Source of the DNA: Bin52 sp965243345
GTDB lineage: Bacteria > Pseudomonadota > Alphaproteobacteria > Thalassobaculales > Thalassobaculaceae
NCBI GenBank assembly: GCA_965243345.1
Contig: CBDEUR010000003.1
Coordinates: forward strand, 3,720,001 to 3,784,000
Direction of reading: 5' to 3'
Length of the DNA: 64,000 nucleotides
Part shown: piece after piece, positions 25,816 through 34,168 of the stretch
How positions within the stretch are numbered: the first letter of the stretch is position 1
Layout of the letters: every line of letters starts with the position of its first letter
The notes under the pieces: generated by a model
Seen by the model: only the letters and a program-made list of their open reading frames with translations
Databases searched by the model: none
Told to the model about the DNA's origin: nothing
Made by a program: the position numbers and the translations under genes

Positions 25816-28800
25816 TCATTGGATCCGCCTGCACCGGTCCACCCGCTGGTTCTTCACGTTCAACGGCCCGAACCCGTCCACCTGTCCGGTGCTGGCGAGG
25901 CCCTGGAGGGGGTTCGTCGAGGGCTTCGTGTAGGTGAGCCGGAATGCGATGTTGTTGGGCGTCAGCACACCGGCGCAGGGCGGCACCGGGTTCTCGAGAT
26001 GGAGGAACAGCCGGTGTGCGGTCACCGAGACGGCGTCGATGCCGATGTCGATCTCGGCGGGCGGCGTCTCGGTGTCGTGGAACGTGAACGCCGACGCCGC
26101 CGGAACGCTGGACGGGTCCAGCCAGTTTTGGTTGCCGAACACTACCGTCAAGGTAGCCCCATCGACGTAATGAACGCCGGTGATCGGGACCGGCTTGATG
26201 GCATCCGTGGCCGTCACCTGCACGGTGAACGCCGCCACGGCGTTGCCCTGCGCGTCCCGGATCGGGGTGCCGCCGGTCGCGTCGGGATCGTAGACGACAC
26301 GCCATTCGGTCGTGCCGGCGGTCGATGCGGCATTGGCTCCGAACACCACGGCGTTGTTGGTCACCGAATAGCTCGTGGTCGTCACGGTCGTGCCGGCGGC
26401 GCTCGCCGTGAAGTTCGCGGCGGCCGGCACCGAGCCCGTGTCCAGCGCCTCGGCGAAGTACAGCACCACGGTCGAGGCGGTGGTGACCGTCGGGTGCTGG
26501 CCCGCCACCATGGCCGGCGCCCCGGGCGGGGTGACGTCGTGGTTCGAGTCGACCGGGAACTCCCGGAAGGCCGCGACCTCGGTGTGGAGCAGCCGGTCCT
26601 TCAGCACCGGTCCCGTGGACGGCTTGAAGTAGCTCACCCGCACGGCCCGGTCGTCGGCACTCAGCGCTTTCTCCAGCGGGATCGTGACCGTCGACCCCAC
26701 GACCGACGCCGTCGCCGTGGCGACGCCCCAGATCGAGCGGTGGTCGCCATTGCGGTCGGTCGCCCAGACCTGGAAGGCGCCCGCCGTCGGCGCCGAGCCC
26801 CCGGCCAGCGCCCGGCTGAAGGTCAGCGTCACCGTCTTCCCCGCCGCCGAGCCGCGCACCGGCGCCGGCGCCACCGACGCCACGCCGCCGGTCACGTTGG
26901 TCACCTCGAGCTGCTGGAACCCCGGCACCAGGCGGTTGCGGCGGTCCCTCAGCTGGGTGCCCCCGTAGTCCAGCGTCACCCGCTGGCCGGGACGCGCCGG
27001 CTGGCTCAGCGTCAGGCGCATCTGCGTCACCGTGTCGCCCTCGTTCGCCACCGAGTGGAACGAGACCGTGTCCGGATGCTGGTAGGCGCCCGTCTGGCCC
27101 TGGACGTCGCCCGCGCTCTGCACGCCGAGTTCGGTGACCAGCACGCCCGTGTTCACCGCGGCCGTATTGGACAGTTCCGAATCGAAGGTCACCGTCAGGG
27201 TCGCGCCGTCGACCTCCGCGCTCGTCACCCGCACGCCGTTGGCTTCCGGCACCGAGCCGTCGACCTTGGCCCGCACCGCGCCGCCGAGCTGGCCGCCCGC
27301 GGTCGGCAGCCCGGTCAGGGTCCGGCCGGCCGCCTTGCCGGTCTCGGCGTCGACCAGGGTCGCGCCGTTGGCCAGGAACACCACCTGGTTCGACCCGCCC
27401 GTCTGCACCCAGATGCCGTCGTTGTCCGTGTCGCCGGACTGCACCGTGTAGGCGAAGCGCAGCACCTGCGCGCCATACTCCAGGCTCTTCAGGGTGGCGA
27501 GCCGCCGGCTGTTGCCCAGGTCGGTGTCGTCCGCGCCCAGGTCCAGGCGCAGCGCGATCCGGCTGTTCGTCCGCGGCAGCGACGCCGCCATCGGGCGGTC
27601 GTACTGCACGTCGATCAGGATCTCGTCGCCCCGGACGTAGGTGTCGTAGATGTTGTTGTTGCCCGAGGAATGGGCCGGCCGCGACGCCACCTGCATCAGC
27701 CGGATGGTCGGCGTCGCGCCCGTCGCCGGGTCCACCCGCACCTTGAAGGTCTGCGTCGCCGCGTCGGCCTTGTCCGCCGCGCTCGCGCTGTCCTTGCGCG
27801 AATAGGCCCCGTCGAAGTCGTCGGCGGTGTAGGTCGCGGTCCAGGTCCCCGCCGTCGTCGGCGTGCCCGAGATGGTGCGCGTGTCGGGGTCGAAGGACAG
27901 CCCCGGCGGCAGGCCGCTCACATGGTAGAGGTGGCCGTATTGCGGCCGGTCGCCGCCGGCCGCCGCCGGCAGCACCGCGCTGCCGCGCACGTTCTGGGCG
28001 AAGCGCACCAGGCCCGGCGCCTTGAGGCTCGGCGCGCCGGCCGAGCCGGGGAAGGTGCCGCCCTCGAGAGTGACATGCGTGCTGACCGAGGCGCCCTGCG
28101 GGTCCGTGGCCGTGATGCCGAGCCGTATGTCCGCGTTCCCGCCTGCGACCACGAGTCGAGCGAAAAGCCTGTCAGCCGTTCCTTCGTTGTTTGTCGATGG
28201 CACAACCCGGGGGGTTTCGTTTGTAAACCGGACGTTGTCCGGCAGCGTGTAGGAAAACGTGTAGGCCAGCGGCTCGGCGTCCCGGTCGTCGAAGATGGGG
28301 ACGTCCCTGATCCCGGTCGTGGTGGTACAGGCGTCCGGCCATTCCGCCGTGTCCCCCGAAGACTGGCGGTTGTAGACGGGCGTGAGCGAAACCAGCGTCC
28401 CGGTGGGTGAATTGATCGTCTTCGACGGCGTGGAGGTGTCGGTCTTGACCTGGCAGATGTTGTCCGTGTCGCCCGTCTTCCTCTCGATCAGCCTCGGCGC
28501 GTTGTTGGATCCCGCCGCGTTGGTCGTGGCGCTGCCCGAGGCCGACCACGCCCCCTCGCCGGAGGCGTTGGCCGCGCGCACCTGGACCCGGTATTGGCTG
28601 GACGGCGCCAGGCCGGAGAGGGTCGCCGAGGTGTCCGTGCCCGGGTCCGGGATGCCGCTCAGCGCGTGCTCAAAGCCCTCCTCGACCCAGTCCGCCTCGT
28701 CGTCGGGGTCCGACGTCCCCTTGAAGTAGCGCAGGTCGTAGTCGATGACATACGCGCCGTTGACCTCGTCCGGCGCGTCCCAGTTCACCGACAGCTGGCC

Positions 28801-30156
28801 GCCCTTGCCCGTCACCGCGTTCACCGTCGGCGCGTCAGGCGCGTCCGGCGGCAGCGCGTCCTTCACTTGGCCGTGGATGGTGAGGCGGCGGACAACGTTC
28901 AGGTTGGTGTTGAGGGTACGCCCCCAGCCCGGCACCCAGTGGACGCTGTAATCCTCGATGCTCCAGCCCGCATCGCCCGCAACCTGGTCGTAGCCTTCGC
29001 GCCGCTCGAACCAGCGGTAGCCTTGCGAGGGCACGGTCACGTCGATGACCACGAAATACGTCGTGCTCGGCTCCAGATCGATGCCGCCGACCGCCGTGAA
29101 CGTGTTGGCGCCGGACCCCACCGTAGCCGGCGCCGTCAGCGTGCCCACGACGGTGCCCGTCGGCTCCGCACGGCTGCCCTTCGAGTCGCTCACCGGGGTG
29201 CTCGTCCGGATCTGCACGCTGAAGACCGGCCTCGTGCCGGAGGCGCTCAGGCCCAGAACCACGCTGGTCAGCTTGTAGCCCCCGGGCGCGGTGCCGGTGG
29301 TGAAAGCCTGCCCGAGATCAACGCTGAGTCTCGATGAGGTCAGCGGAGTAGCTGTGGTCTGCTGCAGATTGTAGTTGTCCACCAGCGCGTCGGCGGACCG
29401 CGCCGGCCCGAACCCGGTCCGCACCGGCGCGGTCTTGGCGTAGCCGTGGAGCTCGATCCGCAGGGCGTTGGTATTGGTGTTCCAGGAGTTCAGGTTGGCC
29501 GCCCTCTGGAACCGCGCGTTGGCGATGGCCCAGCCCGCCAGCCCGCCCGTATCCTCGCCGTCCGCGGCCGTCGCCGTTGCGCTGGGCGCACTTGTCGCCG
29601 TGGCCGTCACGTCCAGAAAGAAGACGTAGCCCTCGTTGGGGGCCAGGTCGATACCGCCCCCGGTCGCCGTCCATGTCTTGGCCCCGTCCGTTGTCAGCGA
29701 AGACGGGTTGGTGAGCGTGCCCAGGCTGTCGCCGGTCGGATGGCCGGTCACGTCGTCCGCAAGGAAGATCCGCGCGGTGTAGGTCGGAACGCCGGTGTTG
29801 CCGTCGATATCGACCTTCACCGAGGTCAGCTTGTAGCCGGCGCTGTTGCTGCCCGTGTCGAACGCCTGGGCAATGTCGTTGTTGAAAGCGATTGTGTCGT
29901 TGTTGGCCTGCCCGGTGTTGCCCACCATCTCGACGCTGGTCTGCGCCAGCACCGACGCGGCGGGGACAAGCAGGAACAGGCCGGCGGCGAGCAGGCAGGC
30001 CGCCGCGCCGCCCGGCCGCGCGAAACGGCCGGGGAGAACGGAAGAAAGGGAGGAGGCAGCCTCCGCCGGACGGCGGGGGCGGGAAGCTAGCGCGTGGGCT
30101 GAGCCTGCGTGAGGGCGGGACTGGCGCTCCCGCCGGGCATGGTCGGCGCGGCCCAT
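25816..30156 (-). CDS. Giant secreted protein with FN3, Ig-like and SwmB-type repeats
   Basis: The protein has about 1,446 residues from ATG 30156, with a long n-region then a signal segment (AAACLLAAGLFLLVPAASVL, AQ cleavage). Two related N-terminal repeats (DIAQAFDTGSNSAGYKLTSV and DLGQAFTTGTAPGGYKLTSV) lead to an FN3 domain (SGLAPSSQYRVQVRAANASG) and a putative Ig domain (GLPPGLSFDPDTRTISGTPT). Several SwmB-like repeats of about 100 residues follow (VDGATLTVTFDSEL, GKTVTLTFSRAL). It has no catalytic site, so an adhesin or surface-layer role is likely. The frame stays open upstream through a heptanucleotide tract to a TTG at 30375, leaving the true start uncertain. Confidence 0.75.
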   Translation of the reverse strand: MGRADHARRERQSRPHAGSAHALASRPRRPAEAASSLSSVLPGRFARPGGAAACLLAAGLFLLVPAASVLAQTSVEMVGNTGQANNDTIAFNNDIAQAFDTGSNSAGYKLTSVKVDIDGNTGVPTYTARIFLADDVTGHPTGDSLGTLTNPSSLTTDGAKTWTATGGGIDLAPNEGYVFFLDVTATATSAPSATATAADGEDTGGLAGWAIANARFQRAANLNSWNTNTNALRIELHGYAKTAPVRTGFGPARSADALVDNYNLQQTTATPLTSSRLSVDLGQAFTTGTAPGGYKLTSVVLGLSASGTRPVFSVQIRTSTPVSDSKGSRAEPTGTVVGTLTAPATVGSGANTFTAVGGIDLEPSTTYFVVIDVTVPSQGYRWFERREGYDQVAGDAGWSIEDYSVHWVPGWGRTLNTNLNVVRRLTIHGQVKDALPPDAPDAPTVNAVTGKGGQLSVNWDAPDEVNGAYVIDYDLRYFKGTSDPDDEADWVEEGFEHALSGIPDPGTDTSATLSGLAPSSQYRVQVRAANASGEGAWSASGSATTNAAGSNNAPRLIERKTGDTDNICQVKTDTSTPSKTINSPTGTLVSLTPVYNRQSSGDTAEWPDACTTTTGIRDVPIFDDRDAEPLAYTFSYTLPDNVRFTNETPRVVPSTNNEGTADRLFARLVVAGGNADIRLGITATDPQGASVSTHVTLEGGTFPGSAGAPSLKAPGLVRFAQNVRGSAVLPAAAGGDRPQYGHLYHVSGLPPGLSFDPDTRTISGTPTTAGTWTATYTADDFDGAYSRKDSASAADKADAATQTFKVRVDPATGATPTIRLMQVASRPAHSSGNNNIYDTYVRGDEILIDVQYDRPMAASLPRTNSRIALRLDLGADDTDLGNSRRLATLKSLEYGAQVLRFAYTVQSGDTDNDGIWVQTGGSNQVVFLANGATLVDAETGKAAGRTLTGLPTAGGQLGGAVRAKVDGSVPEANGVRVTSAEVDGATLTVTFDSELSNTAAVNTGVLVTELGVQSAGDVQGQTGAYQHPDTVSFHSVANEGDTVTQMRLTLSQPARPGQRVTLDYGGTQLRDRRNRLVPGFQQLEVTNVTGGVASVAPAPVRGSAAGKTVTLTFSRALAGGSAPTAGAFQVWATDRNGDHRSIWGVATATASVVGSTVTIPLEKALSADDRAVRVSYFKPSTGPVLKDRLLHTEVAAFREFPVDSNHDVTPPGAPAMVAGQHPTVTTASTVVLYFAEALDTGSVPAAANFTASAAGTTVTTTSYSVTNNAVVFGANAASTAGTTEWRVVYDPDATGGTPIRDAQGNAVAAFTVQVTATDAIKPVPITGVHYVDGATLTVVFGNQNWLDPSSVPAASAFTFHDTETPPAEIDIGIDAVSVTAHRLFLHLENPVPPCAGVLTPNNIAFRLTYTKPSTNPLQGLASTGQVDGFGPLNVKNQRVDRCRRIQ

Positions 30157-30210
30157 GGCATCAGCCGCGCGGCAGGAATGCGGTGGGTGCCGAAGCGCTC
30201 GGACATGGCC

Positions 30211-30371
30211 CGGCTCTCGGCTCTCGGCTCTCGGCTCTCGGCTCTCGGCTCTCGGCTCTCGGCTCTCGGCTCTCGGCTCTCGGCTCTCGGCTCTCGGCTC
30301 TCGGCTCTCGGCTCTCGGCTCTCGGCTCTCGGCTCTCGGCTCTCGGCTCTCGGCTCTCGGCTCTCGGCTCT
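30211..30371. repeat. Perfect 23-copy heptanucleotide tract (CGGCTCT)n
   Basis: 161 bp of exact CGGCTCT repeats (AGAGCCG on the minus strand). All three minus-strand frames are open and encode the same seven-residue cycle RAESREP. The tract lies 55 bp upstream of the ATG chosen for the giant secreted protein. Seven is not a multiple of three, so copy-number slippage changes reading frame or promoter spacing. Confidence 0.97.
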
Positions 30372-30372
30372 C

Positions 30373-31430
30373 CAAGCATCATGTGCCTCCCAGCGCTCGA
30401 CGCGGCGGCGTTGCCGAAGACCGGGTGCGTGGTCACCGCCACCCGTGCCGGCGCCGTGCCCGTGCGTTTCGCCCCGTCGGTCATGCCGATCTCGATGTCA
30501 CCGAAGTGCATTCGCCCACCCTCCGTGGCGGTGAACGCAAGGTGTCTGGAACCCTCGCAGGGACAGGGTATCCCGGCACAAGCCCTTGTAAATCCTCCCA
30601 TATGGGAGGTGTGCGGAGCCCGCCGGGGGTGCCGATGAAGGGAACCGGCAACGCCGGCTGCTCATGCCGGCGTTTCGCGGCGAGCTGTTGCGGCTGCACG
30701 GCGACATGATCTGCAAGGCCGCCGACCGGCCGATGGATGCGTGGCTGTCTGTCGGGTCGTTTTCCCGTTCACGCGCACCTGGAGGTCATATTGCGCGTGG
30801 TATTCGGCATGACGGATGAGGCACGCCTGTTTCGAGTGCGCACAGCCCGGATCGACGGTCGTGCCCGCAAGGGCGCGGGAAACCCGCTGCGTCCGTTCAG
30901 GGCATGGTGGCGCCTCGGCCGGGTTCGCCGCCGTCGGGAATCTCACCCGGATCGTCGCTCGTCACGCTGCGACCGGCTCTCGGGTACTCGCTTCGTGTCG
31001 TGCGGTGCGGCCGAACGCTGTCACCGTCCTTCGGCTTGCCTGTCGTTCTCGTGGCGCATTGAACGTGCGCCGAACCCTGCCATGACAAATCCTGACCGAA
31101 AGGGGCGCGCCCTCCTGATCGCCTGCGCCGGGCCGGAAGCCGGACCTGGCCGCTCGAGCGCCCGCAGGACTGACTGGCAGGTAGAGACCTGAGGCTTTCC
31201 GCGGCCATCCCGGAAGCCGAAACCAGCAGCACACGTTCGGCAGGCGCCGCGCGATATCGAATGTCGTGCGCATCCAGGAACCCGGTCATGCGGCACGGAT
31301 GGGCACGGCTGTCAGGCGCCTCTGCGGGCCATCGCATCCGGTTCCGGGCCGCTACGCCGAACAGGTCAGGCCGATCGGGTGCCTGCCGCGACGCTCCCCT
31401 TCTACCAGGGGCGCTTCGCAGCACATCTGC
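30373..31430. other. Upstream region of the surface-protein operon; no firm gene
   Basis: About 1 kb. A minus-strand frame from ATG 30511 (MHFGDIEIGMTDGAK) or ATG 30379 enters the heptanucleotide tract one frame away from the giant protein and ends at 30161; it could be a leader. A 16-bp palindrome lies at 30594. From 30620 to 31430 nothing convincing is seen. Confidence 0.4.
30594..30609. promoter_or_regulatory. Perfect 16-bp palindrome CCTCCCATATGGGAGG
   Basis: A fully symmetric 16-bp site about 220 bp upstream of the heptanucleotide tract and 440 bp upstream of the giant gene start. It is compatible with a dimeric regulator operator. It has no U-tract and its stem would be hairpin-like without a loop. 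Confidence 0.45.
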
Positions 31431-32402
31431 TCACGGTGACGCTCTGAGCAAGCGGACCGCGCGATCCGGGTAGTCGGTGATCAGGCCATCAACCCCGAGT
31501 GTGGCCAGCGCCTCCATGTCATCGACCTCGTTTACGGTCCAGACCACGACGCTCAGGCCCAGGCCGTGCGCCTCGGCGAGTGCCTCGGCGGTCAGATCAC
31601 GGAAATAGGGAGACCACACCGCGCATCCGGCCTGCTGCACCAGTCGCGGGACGGAACCGTCGACGGCATCGATGTCAAGACCGGCGGTCCAGGGCGACGG
31701 CCCGGGCCGCCCGCGCTCGATCGTGTCGAACCACCGGCGCCCGACGGTCAGGCAGGAGGTCCGGATGTCCGATGCGTGTGCCTGCACTTCACGGACGATG
31801 CGCCAGTCGAAGGACTGAATGGTGGCTCGATCGGCCATCCCTTCGGACTCCAGGACCTCGACAATCTCCTGCACAAGCCTGCGCGGATCCGCCGTGGCAC
31901 CGGGTTCCAGGGGCGTGAGCTTGAGTTCGATATTGAAGCGCAATGCCTCCGCGCCCGGGCCGCGGCCCAGTGCCAAGACTTCCCGCAGCGTCGGGATACG
32001 GGCGCCGTCACGGGGTTCCTGGTCCGGAAACCGGTCTGCAGTCCTGCTCCCGGGCCGGGTCCGCCCGACATCGAATGCCGACAGTTCGCGGTACTCCAGG
32101 TGCCACAGCAGCCTTTTCGGCCCGCTCAGCCAGCTACCGTCGGCATCACGGGTGATGTCGGGGTTCAGGGCCCGGTCATGGTACACCACGAGTACGCCGT
32201 CCCGGGTCATGCCGAGGTCGAGTTCCAGCTGGTCAACGCCGAGCGCGACGGCACGCTCGAATGCCGGCAGAGTGTTTTCGGGCAGCAGCCCGCGAGCGCC
32301 GCGGTGGCCCTGGATCTCGGTAGCCTGGACCATCACCGGCAGCACAGTGCACAGCACCAGGATGCACGCATGTCGGATCCCCGTGCCGTATCGTTCTGAC
32401 AA
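31431..32402 (-). CDS. Glycerophosphodiester phosphodiesterase, exported
   Basis: This 323-residue GDPD-family TIM barrel should hydrolyse glycerophosphodiesters to glycerol-3-phosphate and an alcohol. The signature IQGHRGARGLLPENTLPAF holds the catalytic His, with metal-binding ELDLGMTRDGVLVVYHD and a later FNIELKL. An N-terminal hydrophobic stretch (HACILVLCTVLPVMVQA) suggests periplasmic export. The start is a TTG at 32402 preceded by GGAAAGGAAAACGGC, a good ribosome binding site. It stands alone between gene-poor stretches. Confidence 0.9.
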   Translation of the reverse strand: MSERYGTGIRHACILVLCTVLPVMVQATEIQGHRGARGLLPENTLPAFERAVALGVDQLELDLGMTRDGVLVVYHDRALNPDITRDADGSWLSGPKRLLWHLEYRELSAFDVGRTRPGSRTADRFPDQEPRDGARIPTLREVLALGRGPGAEALRFNIELKLTPLEPGATADPRRLVQEIVEVLESEGMADRATIQSFDWRIVREVQAHASDIRTSCLTVGRRWFDTIERGRPGPSPWTAGLDIDAVDGSVPRLVQQAGCAVWSPYFRDLTAEALAEAHGLGLSVVVWTVNEVDDMEALATLGVDGLITDYPDRAVRLLRASP

Positions 32403-32961
32403 GCCGTTTTCCTTTCCCGGGATCGAACTGGTGGATATGGCCCGGAACCACGGTCAATGGCAACGTGTTCCCGATGGCACTGTACCGGGAGCCTTCGAGC
32501 CGAGCCGTCAGGGCCGTGCCCGGGCCATCGCCGGGCAGGGCTCGGTGCGCCAGGGCATCGGCACCGGGTGCTCCAAAAGGATCGACTGCAGCCTTCAGGG
32601 TGGCGGGCTCACCATTGTCGGGCCACAGCCGGACGGGGAACAGCCTGTGCAGATCGCAGGCGGCCGCAGTGCTCGTCACTGAACGTCGTCCGGTAAACGG
32701 CACCGGGGCTGATTCCATGGGAGGAAGCCGCGGGCGGTCCAAATGGCCGGCCCATTGCCTGTTTGCACCAGCGACGATCCTCGCTGACAGCTCCGCCGAT
32801 GCCCGGGTGACACGCCGAAATACCTGGTGCGTACCGTGAAGCATGACAGTGTGGTTCTGGCCTGCTCGGTGCCCGTCCCGTCTCGCGCCACCGGCATCTG
32901 AGATATCGGCGCCCGCTGCGATCCTGGTGCACTTTCTCTCAACCGCGAGGGTTCTTGCGCT
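32403..32961. other. Gene-poor stretch
   Basis: About 560 bp without a supportable gene; open frames on both strands show no recognisable domain. Confidence 0.4.
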
Positions 32962-33342
32962 ATGGTGAGTGAAATTCCGCGATGTACGGTCGTGCAGTTT
33001 CAGCAGTTCATTGCAGACGAGGTGTTCTCGCCGACACTCATCGCCGATGCGCTGCGCACCACGAAGTCCGAGATCGCCGGTACGCTTGGCCTGGGAAAGG
33101 ATGCGCTCGCGCGGGCGTCGCGCATCCGCACGCGCAAGACCTAGGTCCGCCTGCGCCAGACGCTGGAAATTCTCAACCGCGTCGAAGCCGTGACCGGATC
33201 GCCGCTTGCCGCCTATGCCTGGTTCCGTGCCGAACCTTTACCCGGTTTCGGCGGTGCGACGCCGGGCGGGCTCGTGCGCGAGGGCCGGGCGGAACACGTC
33301 CATGCCCGTCTCGACCGGATCATGGCCGGCGGTTACGCCTGA
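32962..33342 (+). pseudogene. MbcA/ParS/Xre-type (DUF2384) antitoxin with in-frame amber codon
   Basis: From ATG 32962 the frame reads 60 codons (FIADEVFSPTLIADALRTTK, LGLGKDALARASRIRTRKT), then TAG at 33142-33144. It continues without another stop for 65 codons to TGA at 33342, including LEILNRVEAVTGSPLAAYAW and FRAEPLPGFGG. Both halves are the expected HTH and toxin-binding domain of RES-partner antitoxins, so a single CAG-to-TAG change is the likely lesion. No RES toxin gene follows. It is an orphan, nonsense-mutated antitoxin. Confidence 0.85.
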
Positions 33343-34168
33343 GTTCGCGGTCCTTCGATCCGGTTCCGCGGGATTGCGTGTCGAGCGCACAGTCCGCGGT
33401 GGTCCTGGACGCCGTTGTCCGGTGAAGGCACGCGCCGCCGCCGCGGACGGTTCAACCGGCGCGGCGTACCGGCGTTCCGTTCATCACCCGCGCCGTTGAC
33501 GGCGATCCGCAAGGCGCAGCCCCTGGGCCGGGCGATGCGGCCGCTGACCCTCTGTGCCTGCGAAACCGCTGCCGAACCCGTGTTCGGCGCAACGGATGCA
33601 GACAGTCGCCTCGCGCGGAATGGCGGAGCACCCTGACCATCCACGATCCCGTCGCGGGACCGGATCGCGCGTGGTCGGCAGCTCCCCGATCGCCCCGGCA
33701 ATGCAGGCACGGGTCGGTGCCGCCCGGTCCGCGCAGGGGCGGGCACGAAACCGGGCGACGGGCGAGATGTTCTCCGGAAGGCGCGGACCCCGGCACCGCG
33801 ACCAGCGTGCGGTGCCACCGCGGAACCGGCCGACAGCCCCCGGGGAACATCCCGCCTTGAAACCGGCACCACGGCTCGCATACAGTTTTCGCCAAGGACA
33901 TCGGGGAGACCGCCGTTCGTCAACATGCGGCAGGTTCAGCAACCCCGACACGTCACCGGGCGTTCCCCGTATCCCACTGTCCCCAGGAAAAACTTCCTCG
34001 GCCGGGACTCCGGGTTCACGCCTGTTTGCGGCCGTACGGGAGGCTCCGTCGTCAGGAAAGAACCGGATCACGGTGTCACGCCACGGACACGCATGGCATT
34101 CAGGCTGATATGAAGCCTGGCACAGGCGGACAGTCCCGCACGGACTGCCGCCATGGAAGGGGAGAGCG
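33343..34168. other. Gene-poor stretch where a RES toxin would be expected
   Basis: About 825 bp with no supportable gene on either strand. No RES-domain motif is recognisable after the mutated antitoxin. A GGGGAGAGCG ribosome binding site for hyuA lies at the right edge. Confidence 0.45.

Noticed and set aside
30161..30709. Several overlapping ORFs through the heptanucleotide tract encoding LSALGSR or ESREPRA cycles as separate proteins.
   Set aside because: A 7-bp repeat without stops opens every frame on both strands. Only the frame joined to the giant secreted protein, and possibly the leader from 30511, has context.
3337..33144. TAG codons interrupting otherwise conserved genes (HigB-like toxin, DUF2384 antitoxin), suggesting TAG recoding in this organism.
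   Set aside because: TAG serves as the normal stop of intact genes here (IS transposase at 5212-5214, vapB, the CMD-family gene, the OCD-family gene), and the interrupted genes are in decaying modules with other lesions.
33343..34168. RES toxin expected after the mutated DUF2384 antitoxin.
   Set aside because: No RES motif is found in any frame of this stretch.
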